Shown in pieces: positions 1-5,655 of a stretch of DNA of 6,929 bases. Within the stretch, counting starts at the first letter, position 1. Each line of letters begins with the position of its first letter. Location: contig CASFXO010000033.1 of assembly GCA_949298665.1 (NCBI GenBank), positions 1-6,929 of the forward strand, written 5' to 3'. A program made the translations under genes and the position numbers. This stretch comes from an uncultured Lentisphaeria bacterium. GTDB lineage: Bacteria > Verrucomicrobiota > Lentisphaeria > Victivallales > Victivallaceae. Under the pieces are notes generated by a model that was not told where the DNA came from, did not search any database, and saw nothing but the letters and a program-made list of their open reading frames with translations.

Positions 1-1
1 G

Positions 2-1534
2 ACGGCACTGCGGGATCAAGCCGTGCTGCAGAATGAAAGTTATTTCGGGTTGATACCGCTGTTTCATCGGGAAAGTTCTCCGACGGAGCAGACGTTCCGT
101 TTGCTGGTCTGCTTTCCTTATTACCGGAATGTTGCAAACCGTGAGCAGAAGCTCCATTTTCTGGGCATCTGCCGCTTTCAGAAACAGCAGTTGCGGGCAT
201 GGGAAGCCAGTCCCATCGTGGAGAGGACCAGCGTCTTTGCCTTGCCACTGCTCGGGAATGTCGTGCGTACGAAGCATTACGCCGCTTCGCCGGAATGGGA
301 GACAGTGCGGAATTTGTTCGCCGCTTCCCGTGCGGAAGGGAATCAGATCGACCGGGAGGAGGTCCGTGCCGAACTTCGAAAGATAAATCCGAAACTTGAT
401 TTGCCGGAGAGCGTTACAGATGGAGAGTCGCTGCGCGCCTTTCTGACGGATGCGATTCCGGCATGCCGTCTTCCCGTCCAGACGACCTGGAGCGGAGGGT
501 GTTTGCCACTTCTGTGCAAACAGGATGGGACGTGGTTTTCTCTTGCTCTGCTGAGCATATACAGCCGGTCGAAGGAGGAGAGTACATTCCTTTCCATACC
601 GCTTTTGACTTACGTCAAAGACAGTGCCATGGAAAAGGACCGCTTTTTCCTTTTTCCCGTCGGCTGGATGGCTTCCCGAAAGCAGCATGACCGCGATGCC
701 GCTGTCGTCTGTGAAGCGGATGCGGTGCTGGATCACCGTTCTTTCGTCCATCAATCCGGGCTGGGAGTCCTGCTGGGGTTGTATTATCAGGAAGACGAGA
801 CAGTTCTGGTCGCTGCCAACAGGGGAGAGGCGGCGCGTTTGAATCAGCTGCGTGCCCTGTTGCGGACGCGGATTGGTGATTTGCGGCAACTGGCGGAGCA
901 GGAAATGCGCCTGCATATTCAGCGGCCGATTGTGGAACAGACTCTGAAAGCGGAAACAGGAAAGACGTTTGTGCTGGATCACGAGGACGCCTGCCGAAAG
1001 GCCGTATCTGCCGTACCGAAAGGTTACCTTCAGACAATGCTGGAAAAGCTGAAATGGGATTATAACCGACTGGAGCAGCAGCGGGAAACGCTTGTTGCCT
1101 CACAAAAGAGATTATCCGAAGTTTCTGCCGAATTTGGACTTGCCATTGCGACATCTGATATGAACTCGGAGGAAGTGCTTCAGACGTGTCTGAATTCGCT
1201 CTACGGCGAGCGCATTCGGGAGGCTGTGGTGCGGGAAAACGGCACCTGGTTCTTCGACATCAGACGTGTCGGAGCAGATTCCCGATGGAATGTGGCGTGG
1301 ATACTGGCGGATGGCTTCACTTCCGAAGACCGGGAGGAGGTGCACATTCTGCGGTATTTGTACCGCTATCGGCGGGACGGGGAGAAGAGTGAGACACTGC
1401 TTCCGTTCTTTTCGTTGCAGAGGAATGGCGAGGATCGGCGTGTTTCGTTTTTCTGGCGGCTCTGGGAGCGCCGAACCGTCAACGGAAAAACCAGCGGGCA
1501 CTTTTGTTTTATTCCGTTCGGAGATTCCGAATAA
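2..1534 (+). CDS. Unknown protein with repeated hydrophobic-Pro-hydrophobic segments (5' end outside window)
   Basis: I do not recognise a named family. The frame is open from base 2, and the first possible start in view (GTG at 23) has no convincing ribosome binding site, so the gene probably begins left of the window; at least 503 residues are visible. The most obvious feature is a recurring segment of two or three hydrophobic residues, Pro, then hydrophobic or aromatic residues: LIPLF (nt 50-64), VCFPYY (107-124), then FALPLL, CLPLL, LSIPLL, FLFPVG, LLPFF and, at the very end, FCFIPFG. These lie in Trp/Tyr/Phe-rich stretches that look like beta strands. The middle (about nt 840-1130) is instead charged and helical, with a probable coiled coil near nt 1020-1130 (MLEKLKWDYNRLEQQRETL). 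No signal peptide can be judged because the N-terminus is missing. It resembles uncharacterised repeat proteins I associate with PVC bacteria; location and role are unknown. The next gene follows after 47 bp on the same strand, so co-transcription is possible. Confidence 0.8.
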   Translation, partial: TALRDQAVLQNESYFGLIPLFHRESSPTEQTFRLLVCFPYYRNVANREQKLHFLGICRFQKQQLRAWEASPIVERTSVFALPLLGNVVRTKHYAASPEWETVRNLFAASRAEGNQIDREEVRAELRKINPKLDLPESVTDGESLRAFLTDAIPACRLPVQTTWSGGCLPLLCKQDGTWFSLALLSIYSRSKEESTFLSIPLLTYVKDSAMEKDRFFLFPVGWMASRKQHDRDAAVVCEADAVLDHRSFVHQSGLGVLLGLYYQEDETVLVAANRGEAARLNQLRALLRTRIGDLRQLAEQEMRLHIQRPIVEQTLKAETGKTFVLDHEDACRKAVSAVPKGYLQTMLEKLKWDYNRLEQQRETLVASQKRLSEVSAEFGLAIATSDMNSEEVLQTCLNSLYGERIREAVVRENGTWFFDIRRVGADSRWNVAWILADGFTSEDREEVHILRYLYRYRRDGEKSETLLPFFSLQRNGEDRRVSFFWRLWERRTVNGKTSGHFCFIPFGDSE

Positions 1535-1567
1535 GCCTGCATAGTGGCCAGTATATCAATGAATGAT

Positions 1568-1573
1568 AAGGAG
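1568..1573 (+). promoter_or_regulatory. Ribosome binding site of the EamA transporter gene
   Basis: AAGGAG sits 8 bases before the ATG at 1582, a near-ideal Shine-Dalgarno match that fixes the start of the transporter gene. No convincing -35/-10 pair was found in the 47-bp gap before it, so the gene may be read from the upstream transcript. Confidence 0.85.
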
Positions 1574-1581
1574 AGTACGGT

Positions 1582-2526
1582 ATGAAACGCATCGGAGAGT
1601 TTTGGAATCCGGGAGTATTCTGGTCGTTTCTTTCCGCATTTCTCTGGGCGACAGTTTATGTGGCGACCCGGTGGCTGATGCGCGGCGGGGAGGCGAAAAT
1701 CGATCCGGTAACGCTTTCGCTGCTGCGTTTTGGAGCGGGGGGGCTGCTGCTGTTTCTCTTCTGCCTGGTTGTGAATCGCAGGGCGCTGTTCAGGTTGTCG
1801 AAACGCGATTATCTGCGCGTTGCGGTGCTGAGTCAGTTTTCGTTTGTCGGGATGAGCGTCTTTCTGTTCTGGGGGCAGCGTTATACCACGGCGGTCAATT
1901 CCTCGATGATCATGTCGAGTGCGCCGGTGCTGACGATTCTGCTGGGGTTGTTCATCGGCGAGAAAATCTCATTGCGTCAGGGAATCGGTATGGCGGTCGG
2001 GACACTCGGGTGCATGATCGTAATCGGGGTGGTGACCGAGCAGGGCCTCACTTATTCGCCGACGAGTTTCCGGGGAGACCTGCTGGTGCTGGCTTCGGCG
2101 TTGAGCTGGTCGATCGCCTCGGTCTACGCGAAGAAGGTCGTGACGCCGGAAAACGACCTGGCGGTTACGGTCTGGTCGATGCTGTTTGCGTCGCTCTCCC
2201 TGCTGCTCATCAACTGCTTCCGGATGAATGAAGTCGTTCTGCCGCAATCCGGTGCAGTCTGGATGCTGCTGGGGTATCTGGCGGTGTTTCCGACAGCGCT
2301 GGGGTTTTACGCCTGGAATGCCGCCATGGGGCGGATCAGTCTGAATCTGGTAACGATCATGCAATATTTGACGCCGATCATGACGATTCTCATGGCGTGG
2401 GCGCTGCTGGGGGAAACCCTGAGCCTGTTTGAAATCTTCGGCGCCGTGCTGGTGATTGCGGGAATCGGCTATTCCTCCTGGCCGAAACGAAAGGTGGCGC
2501 AGGGGAGGGCGGCGGAGGGGAGCTGA
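1582..2526 (+). CDS. EamA-family (drug/metabolite transporter superfamily) permease
   Basis: This is a 314-residue inner-membrane protein of the EamA/DMT (RhaT/YdcZ-like) superfamily. These proteins export or exchange small metabolites; the substrate cannot be read from sequence. Ten hydrophobic segments are visible, roughly at residues 12-32, 42-64, 80-98, 106-124, 132-150, 165-185, 194-213, 223-243, 253-273 and 278-298, arranged as two EamA repeats of five. Typical features are the first-helix SAFLWATVYVATR, the Y-T-x-A-x-x-S-S-x-I segment followed by P near residue 115, a Glu after helix 4 (IGEKIS), the second-repeat GDLLVLASALSWS-VYAKK, and LLGETLSLFEIFGAVLVIAG near the end, which repeats the Pro/Glu/Gly pattern of the first half. 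Length is normal for the family (about 290-310). The short tail (PKRKVAQGRAAEGS) is basic and should be cytoplasmic. The ATG at 1582 has a strong RBS. The gene converges on the leftward gene at 2670-3335. Confidence 0.93.
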   Translation: MKRIGEFWNPGVFWSFLSAFLWATVYVATRWLMRGGEAKIDPVTLSLLRFGAGGLLLFLFCLVVNRRALFRLSKRDYLRVAVLSQFSFVGMSVFLFWGQRYTTAVNSSMIMSSAPVLTILLGLFIGEKISLRQGIGMAVGTLGCMIVIGVVTEQGLTYSPTSFRGDLLVLASALSWSIASVYAKKVVTPENDLAVTVWSMLFASLSLLLINCFRMNEVVLPQSGAVWMLLGYLAVFPTALGFYAWNAAMGRISLNLVTIMQYLTPIMTILMAWALLGETLSLFEIFGAVLVIAGIGYSSWPKRKVAQGRAAEGS

Positions 2527-2574
2527 ACATCCTTGTGGTATTCCATGGAGGCGGAGGGGGACGGGCCGCTGACA

Positions 2575-2640
2575 TGGTCTCGGCCGAATGGGAGAGAATG
2601 GCCATGACCACAAGCATTTCTTGCCAAGTCCCGGTCATGG
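2575..2640. other. Convergent spacer with overlapping hairpins; possible weak bidirectional terminator
   Basis: In the 143-bp gap between two convergent stop codons, CCATGACC (2602-2609) can pair with GGTCATGG (2633-2640), an 8-bp perfect stem with a 23-nt loop that itself holds CAAG-N5-CTTG (2611-2623). Alternatively, TGGTC-TC-GGCC (2575-2585) can pair with GGCC-AT-GACCA (2600-2610). The two stems use the same central bases and cannot form together. Neither is followed by a good U run on either strand (only TTTC after 2640), so a classical intrinsic terminator is not clear. No gene is seen in this gap. Confidence 0.35.
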
Positions 2641-2669
2641 TTTCACAGCTCAGGGCAGGACATGCTGCT

Positions 2670-3335
2670 TCAACTGTCGGCGCTGTCCGTATCCGTATGA
2701 ACAAGCGGGAAAATGAGTAGATAGGTCAGCAGCAGGACCGGCAGGAGTTCTTCGTACGGATACAGTCGGAAAGCCGTCTGTTCGGTTTCCCGGATCGGCA
2801 GCTGGACACCCAGCAGGTTGCGGCCGAAGCCGGCGCGCGACGCGATGAATTCCCGCCAGGGGATTCCCAAAATGTGAAACAAGTCGCTGTCCTGTCCGGT
2901 ACGGATCGCGAATGCGACGTTGAATGGCGCATTTCGGGCTGTGCAGATCAACGTCCTTTCCCCGCATTCGGCTTGAATGCAGGGAAGGTCCAGATTGCGA
3001 ACCGTGATTTTGACCGTGGTGGCGCTGTCCGGGGAACAGGTGCCCACGTAATCGGGGGCAGACAGCCATCGCGCCGGTCCGCGGCGTTTGGAGATGGGAG
3101 TGAACCGGATGATCTGCCGGGTCTGTCCGAGATCGATGGTGAGTTCCGGCTCCTTCCGGATGCAGCGGAGGCGGCCGGAGGCAACCCGGCAGGCCGTATT
3201 GCGTTCGAGGCCGCGGAAGAGCCGGATCGTCCGAAACCAGTCGTGTCGAGAATAAAACCACAGCGAGGTTTCCGGTTCCGGTGGCATGGGGCCCGGCGCC
3301 GGGCGGTGGCCGGTTTCCGGGGAGGCGACGGGCAT
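2670..3335 (-). CDS. Unknown 221-residue protein, possible beta-sandwich (carbohydrate-binding-like) domain
   Basis: I do not recognise this gene with confidence. It reads leftward from ATG at 3335, with AAAGGGA (3347-3341) as ribosome binding site 5 bases upstream and a good sigma70 promoter further up. There is no signal peptide: the first 23 residues are Pro-rich and uncharged-to-polar. From residue 24 (SLWFYSRHDWFRTIRLFRG) the protein looks beta-rich. ELTIDLGQTRQIIRF (64-78) resembles a strand pair of discoidin-like domains. FHILGIPWREF (153-163), followed by GFGRNLLGVQLPIRE (169-183), resembles the 'IPW-x-x-[FL] ... G-x-x-x-x-x-N-x-x-R' end of CBM9/DOMON-type domains. These are impressions from motif shape only. 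Six Cys are present (49, 58, 100, 119, 124, 131). The end holds a hydrophobic stretch (LLPVLLLTYLLIFPLV, 197-212) before a polar tail, which could be a tail anchor or a buried strand. The amino-acid make-up is balanced, unlike the Pro/Arg/His-rich alternative frame over the same DNA (2650-3366). Its start region faces the GntR operon. Confidence 0.72.
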   Translation of the reverse strand: MPVASPETGHRPAPGPMPPEPETSLWFYSRHDWFRTIRLFRGLERNTACRVASGRLRCIRKEPELTIDLGQTRQIIRFTPISKRRGPARWLSAPDYVGTCSPDSATTVKITVRNLDLPCIQAECGERTLICTARNAPFNVAFAIRTGQDSDLFHILGIPWREFIASRAGFGRNLLGVQLPIRETEQTAFRLYPYEELLPVLLLTYLLIFPLVHTDTDSADS

Positions 3336-3382
3336 GGAGTTCCCTTTCGATTTCGAAGTTTCGCACAGAAAAACTCTATTTT

Positions 3383-3411
3383 ATTTTACAGGGAAACACT
3401 TCCGGATGCAA
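3383..3411 (-). promoter_or_regulatory. Sigma70-type promoter of the leftward gene
   Basis: Read on the minus strand, TTGCAT (3411-3406) and TAAAAT (3388-3383) are separated by exactly 17 bp. Transcription would start near 3376, giving a leader of about 40 nt before the ATG at 3335. The position and spacing support that start and make the longer alternative frame starting at 3366 less likely. Confidence 0.7.
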
Positions 3412-3431
3412 GCTCTTTTCCCCGGCATGAA

Positions 3432-3468
3432 GGGAAAATTGGGAAAATAGGGAAAAAAAGAAGAAAAC
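3432..3468. promoter_or_regulatory. A-tract-rich segment between the divergent promoters (UP-element or bend)
   Basis: Three GGGAAAA units start at 3432, 3441 and 3450, a 9-bp period, and run into an A-rich stretch up to 3467. The tract lies directly upstream of the rightward -35 box (3472), where an UP element would sit, and between the two -35 boxes. The near-helical phasing may bend the DNA. No coding sequence is seen here. Confidence 0.45.
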
Positions 3469-3471
3469 AGC

Positions 3472-3500
3472 TTGCAACTGTATGATTTTTATAGTATAAT
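3472..3500 (+). promoter_or_regulatory. Sigma70-type promoter of the GntR-ABC operon
   Basis: TTGCAA (3472-3477) and a perfect TATAAT (3495-3500) are separated by 17 bp. Transcription should start near 3507, leaving a leader of about 30 nt before the ATG at 3536. Because the -10 box ends on the T of the TTG codon at 3500, that TTG cannot lie within the transcript and is not the start of the regulator. Confidence 0.85.
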
Positions 3501-3520
3501 TGTATTATCTTACTAATACA
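3501..3520. promoter_or_regulatory. Palindromic operator, probable GntR (YtrA-type) binding site
   Basis: TGTATTA-TCTTAC-TAATACA is a perfect 7-bp inverted repeat around a 6-bp centre. It begins one base after the -10 box and covers the predicted start of transcription. The arms resemble the GTACTA/TAGTAC-like half-sites I associate with YtrA-subfamily GntR proteins (from memory). A second, overlapping inverted repeat, ATAAT-TGT-ATTAT (3496-3508), includes the -10 box. A repressor bound here would block RNA polymerase, so autoregulation of the operon is the natural reading. Confidence 0.7.
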
Positions 3521-3535
3521 CATGGGGAATGGCAC

Positions 3536-3919
3536 ATGAAACTTGACCTGATGTCGGATGTCCCGATCTATCGACAGATCGGCGATGGGATCCGGGGGGA
3601 AATTTTGTGTGGCCGGTATCGTCCGGGCGATCGGATTCCGCCGGTGCGGGAACTGGCGCTGGCGCTGCGGATCAATCCGAATACCGTGGCCAGGGCGTAC
3701 CGGGAACTGCAGGAGAGCGGCGTGCTGGAGAGCCGTCCGGGGGGGGGGAATTTTGTCGCCGCCGCAGCCGAAGGGGAGCTGGAGGAACGGCGCGCGGCGG
3801 CGCTCCGGGTGGAGCTGGCGCGGCTGTTTGAGCGGACCGACCGGCTGGGAATCACCCGGGAAAGAGTACGAAATGCGGTGAACCATTGGCCGGAACAACC
3901 GGAGGAGGCGAGGAAATGA
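3536..3919 (+). CDS. GntR-family transcriptional regulator, YtrA subfamily
   Basis: This is a 127-residue DNA-binding repressor, the usual size for the YtrA subfamily, which has only the winged-helix domain and a short helical tail instead of a large ligand-binding domain. The N-terminal MSDVPIYRQIGDGIRGEI (residues 6-23) is the typical first helix. Then follow G-x-x-x-PGDRIPPVRELA (26-41), the recognition helix INPNTVARAYRELQESGVLE (46-65) and the wing RPGGGNFV (67-74). Residues 78-115 form two charged helices ending in DRLGITRERVRNAV, as in YtrA proteins, which probably dimerise through them. The ATG at 3536 follows GGGGAATGGCAC. An in-frame TTG at 3500 is excluded because it overlaps the -10 box. 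The stop overlaps the next ATG (ATGA, 3916-3919), so translation is coupled. The three Gly codons of the wing lie in a run of ten G (3739-3748). The signal it senses is unknown. Confidence 0.95.
   Translation: MKLDLMSDVPIYRQIGDGIRGEILCGRYRPGDRIPPVRELALALRINPNTVARAYRELQESGVLESRPGGGNFVAAAAEGELEERRAAALRVELARLFERTDRLGITRERVRNAVNHWPEQPEEARK
3901..3919 (+). promoter_or_regulatory. RBS and ATGA coupling between regulator and membrane protein
   Basis: GGAGGAGG (3901-3908), inside the end of the regulator gene, lies 7 bases before the ATG at 3916, which overlaps the regulator's TGA as ATGA. This selects 3916 as the start of the membrane protein over the in-frame TTG at 3886. A second ATG at 3922 is a less likely alternative. 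Confidence 0.75.
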
Positions 3920-5655
3920 GGATGAAACCATGGATGGTGTTTTGCCGGGTGGATTTCCGGCGCAACCGGTTGGTGCCGCTGTTGCTGGCGTTGCTGCTGG
4001 GAGCGGGACCGTATCTGGCGGCGCTCTGGTTAAGCTGGTTTTCCTGCTCGCGGGACGAACGGGAGCTGGCGCAGTCCATGATCCTCTGGGGACTGGGGGG
4101 GCTGGCGGCCTGGATGCTGGGCGATTGTGCCGGGCGAGACTTCCGGCAGGGAACGCGGCCGCTGCTGTGGACGCTGCCGCTCCGTCCGGGAACGATTTTC
4201 CGGGTGCGTTACGGGTTGTTCGGAGGAATGCTGCTGGTGTTGCTGGGATGGTTGCGGCTGCACGAATTTCTGGCGCTGGGAGGCGGGTGGTCGTGCTGGG
4301 GGAATCTCTGGTGGCTGCTGCTGTTATGGACGGTTTTCACCGTCACTTTCTGCGGCGCGCTCCTGAGGGGGACGGATGGGGGCGTCTGGGGACTGATTCT
4401 GTGGGGTCTGCTGGGCGCGTGGCTGGTGTATCCTGTCGTGGTTCTGCTGCTGTTTGGGGTCCCCGGTGTCCCGCCGATGGCGGCTGGTGGAGTGATGGTG
4501 GCACTGGGGATATATTTTCTGGTGGTGACGGCGGCGGTCTGGCGGCGACGGGTACGTTATGACCGTCCGTTGGGGGCGGCGTTGTTGTGGGGTAGGGGGG
4601 GGGCGGTAGCGCTGGGACTCGTTCTGTGGGGAGGAGGATGGCTGGTACTGGAACTGAGTTATCACCGGCTCCGGCAGGAATGGAGTGCCCGGGAAAATCT
4701 GGTTCCCTTCGATTTCGAAGGGGAATCCGTCGATTCGGGGGCTTCCCGCTGGTATCGCGCTTTGCGCGCGGCGGTGAAGACCGAGGGTAAATTTCGGGCG
4801 AGTAGAGAATGGGACGCGCGAATGGCGCAGTCGGAAACCGTGGGGACGCTGCTGCGGCAATTTGCGGAAAATCCGCCGCCGCCCCCCCTCCGGTGGTTGA
4901 GTCCTCAGGAACAGCGCCTGATATTGTTGGAGGTGGTCCTGCCGCGTTTCCGTGGATTGCTTGCCGCCGGACGTTGGGAGGAGGCGCAACGTTGCTGCGA
5001 AGTCGGACGGAAACTCCGGAACTGGCTGGGACGGGGGGAAGGCGGACGATACCTGCAGGAGGGCGCGGCGGTGCGATTTGACGCCGCCATCGGGGTGTTG
5101 CTGGCGGAGTACTGGCCGATCCGGGCCGCGGAACGGCCGTTCCTGGAAGCGGAACTGGCCGGTTACGAGGCGCGTCCGGCGCTGGAAGGAATTCAGTTGC
5201 CGCGGCTGGCGGAGATGGTGGCGACCGGTGGCCAAAGAACAGGATGGCTGTCCCGGATGTCCGGAGGGCGATTCCGGATGGGATGGATGCGAAGAGAAAT
5301 CCAGGAGGCGGATTTCATCATGCGCCTGGCCGGTTGCCGCCATCCGGAATCGCTGCTGGCGGTGGCGGCGACGGCTCCGGAAGGAGAGTGGTATCAGTCG
5401 CTGCTGGAATCCGTATTGACCAATCGGATCCTGATACCGATGGCGCTGCGTCTGAAATTGTACGCCATCGAGCATCAGGGGCAATTCCCGACCGATTTGC
5501 GGGATTTGCCCGGAGGGCGGCTGCCCGGCTTAAGGATGGAGAAGGGGAAACGGAACGGTATGGTACAGCTGTATTTCCGGTGTGAACGCATGAACGGCGC
5601 TCCGATCGCGCTGGCGTTGACGGTCGGCGGCCTTACACAAGGAGAAAACAGATGA
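3916..5655 (+). CDS. ABC transporter permease-like membrane protein with large C-terminal soluble region
   Basis: This 579-residue protein is the probable membrane partner of the downstream ATPase. The first 250 residues hold about seven hydrophobic segments (near 19-42, 54-70, 101-121, 131-149, 157-182, 188-209, 229-247). Between the second and third, GRDFRQGTRPLLWTLPLRPG has the 'x-G-T-x-x-x-L-x-[ST]-L-P-[IVL]-x-R' shape of ABC-2-type permeases, where the helix that contacts the ATPase is expected. From residue 250 to the end there is no further membrane segment. This region is rich in Arg, Glu, Leu and Ala, mostly helical, has a PPPPP stretch (320-324), and near its end has MALRLKLYAIEHQGQFPTDL (residues about 509-528). 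That last segment matches a 'A-L-x-L-x-x-Y-x-x-x-x-G-x-[FYW]-P-x-x-L' motif I recall in uncharacterised planctomycete membrane proteins. With seven helices and N-terminus inside, the soluble part would face the periplasm; six or eight helices would put it in the cytoplasm. A G9 run (4595-4603) and a C7 run (4882-4888) lie in the gene. Substrate unknown. Confidence 0.82.
   Translation: MRMKPWMVFCRVDFRRNRLVPLLLALLLGAGPYLAALWLSWFSCSRDERELAQSMILWGLGGLAAWMLGDCAGRDFRQGTRPLLWTLPLRPGTIFRVRYGLFGGMLLVLLGWLRLHEFLALGGGWSCWGNLWWLLLLWTVFTVTFCGALLRGTDGGVWGLILWGLLGAWLVYPVVVLLLFGVPGVPPMAAGGVMVALGIYFLVVTAAVWRRRVRYDRPLGAALLWGRGGAVALGLVLWGGGWLVLELSYHRLRQEWSARENLVPFDFEGESVDSGASRWYRALRAAVKTEGKFRASREWDARMAQSETVGTLLRQFAENPPPPPLRWLSPQEQRLILLEVVLPRFRGLLAAGRWEEAQRCCEVGRKLRNWLGRGEGGRYLQEGAAVRFDAAIGVLLAEYWPIRAAERPFLEAELAGYEARPALEGIQLPRLAEMVATGGQRTGWLSRMSGGRFRMGWMRREIQEADFIMRLAGCRHPESLLAVAATAPEGEWYQSLLESVLTNRILIPMALRLKLYAIEHQGQFPTDLRDLPGGRLPGLRMEKGKRNGMVQLYFRCERMNGAPIALALTVGGLTQGENR
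5639..5655 (+). promoter_or_regulatory. RBS and ATGA coupling between membrane protein and ATPase
   Basis: AAGGAG (5639-5644) lies 7 bases before the ATG at 5652, which overlaps the stop of the membrane-protein gene as ATGA (5652-5655). The second identical junction type in this operon indicates that the two products are made in matched amounts. Confidence 0.85.

Noticed and set aside
615..1501. Two minus-strand open frames (615-1154 and 1112-1501) antisense to the first gene
   Set aside because: Both are Pro/Arg/Ala/Ser-rich without motifs or RBS, and the plus-strand frame is continuous and has structured composition.
2535..2720. Small plus-strand frame of 61 codons in the convergent spacer
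   Set aside because: No RBS, low-complexity Gly start, and it runs into the end of the minus-strand gene; no family resemblance.
2650..3366. Alternative minus-strand frame of 238 codons over the leftward gene
   Set aside because: It is rich in Pro, Arg, His and Gly with no coherent motifs, lacks a good RBS, and the promoter and RBS fit the frame starting at 3335.
2874..3485. Plus-strand open frame of 203 codons opposite the leftward gene
   Set aside because: Antisense composition (Gly/Arg/Ala-rich), and it runs through both divergent promoters; the lysine-rich tail is just the translated A tract.
3500..3535. An upstream TTG start that would add 12 residues to the GntR regulator
   Set aside because: The TTG overlaps the last base of a perfect TATAAT box, so it lies upstream of the predicted transcript start, and the added residues do not match the family.
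3886..3915. TTG start adding 10 residues to the membrane protein
   Set aside because: The ATG at 3916 forms an ATGA overlap with the regulator stop and has a good RBS; the same junction type is used at the next gene.
4324..5484. Long (386-codon) minus-strand open frame antisense to the membrane-protein gene
   Set aside because: Arg/Pro/Gln/His-rich composition is typical of the antisense of G+C-rich coding DNA; the plus-strand gene has RBS, coupling and membrane segments.
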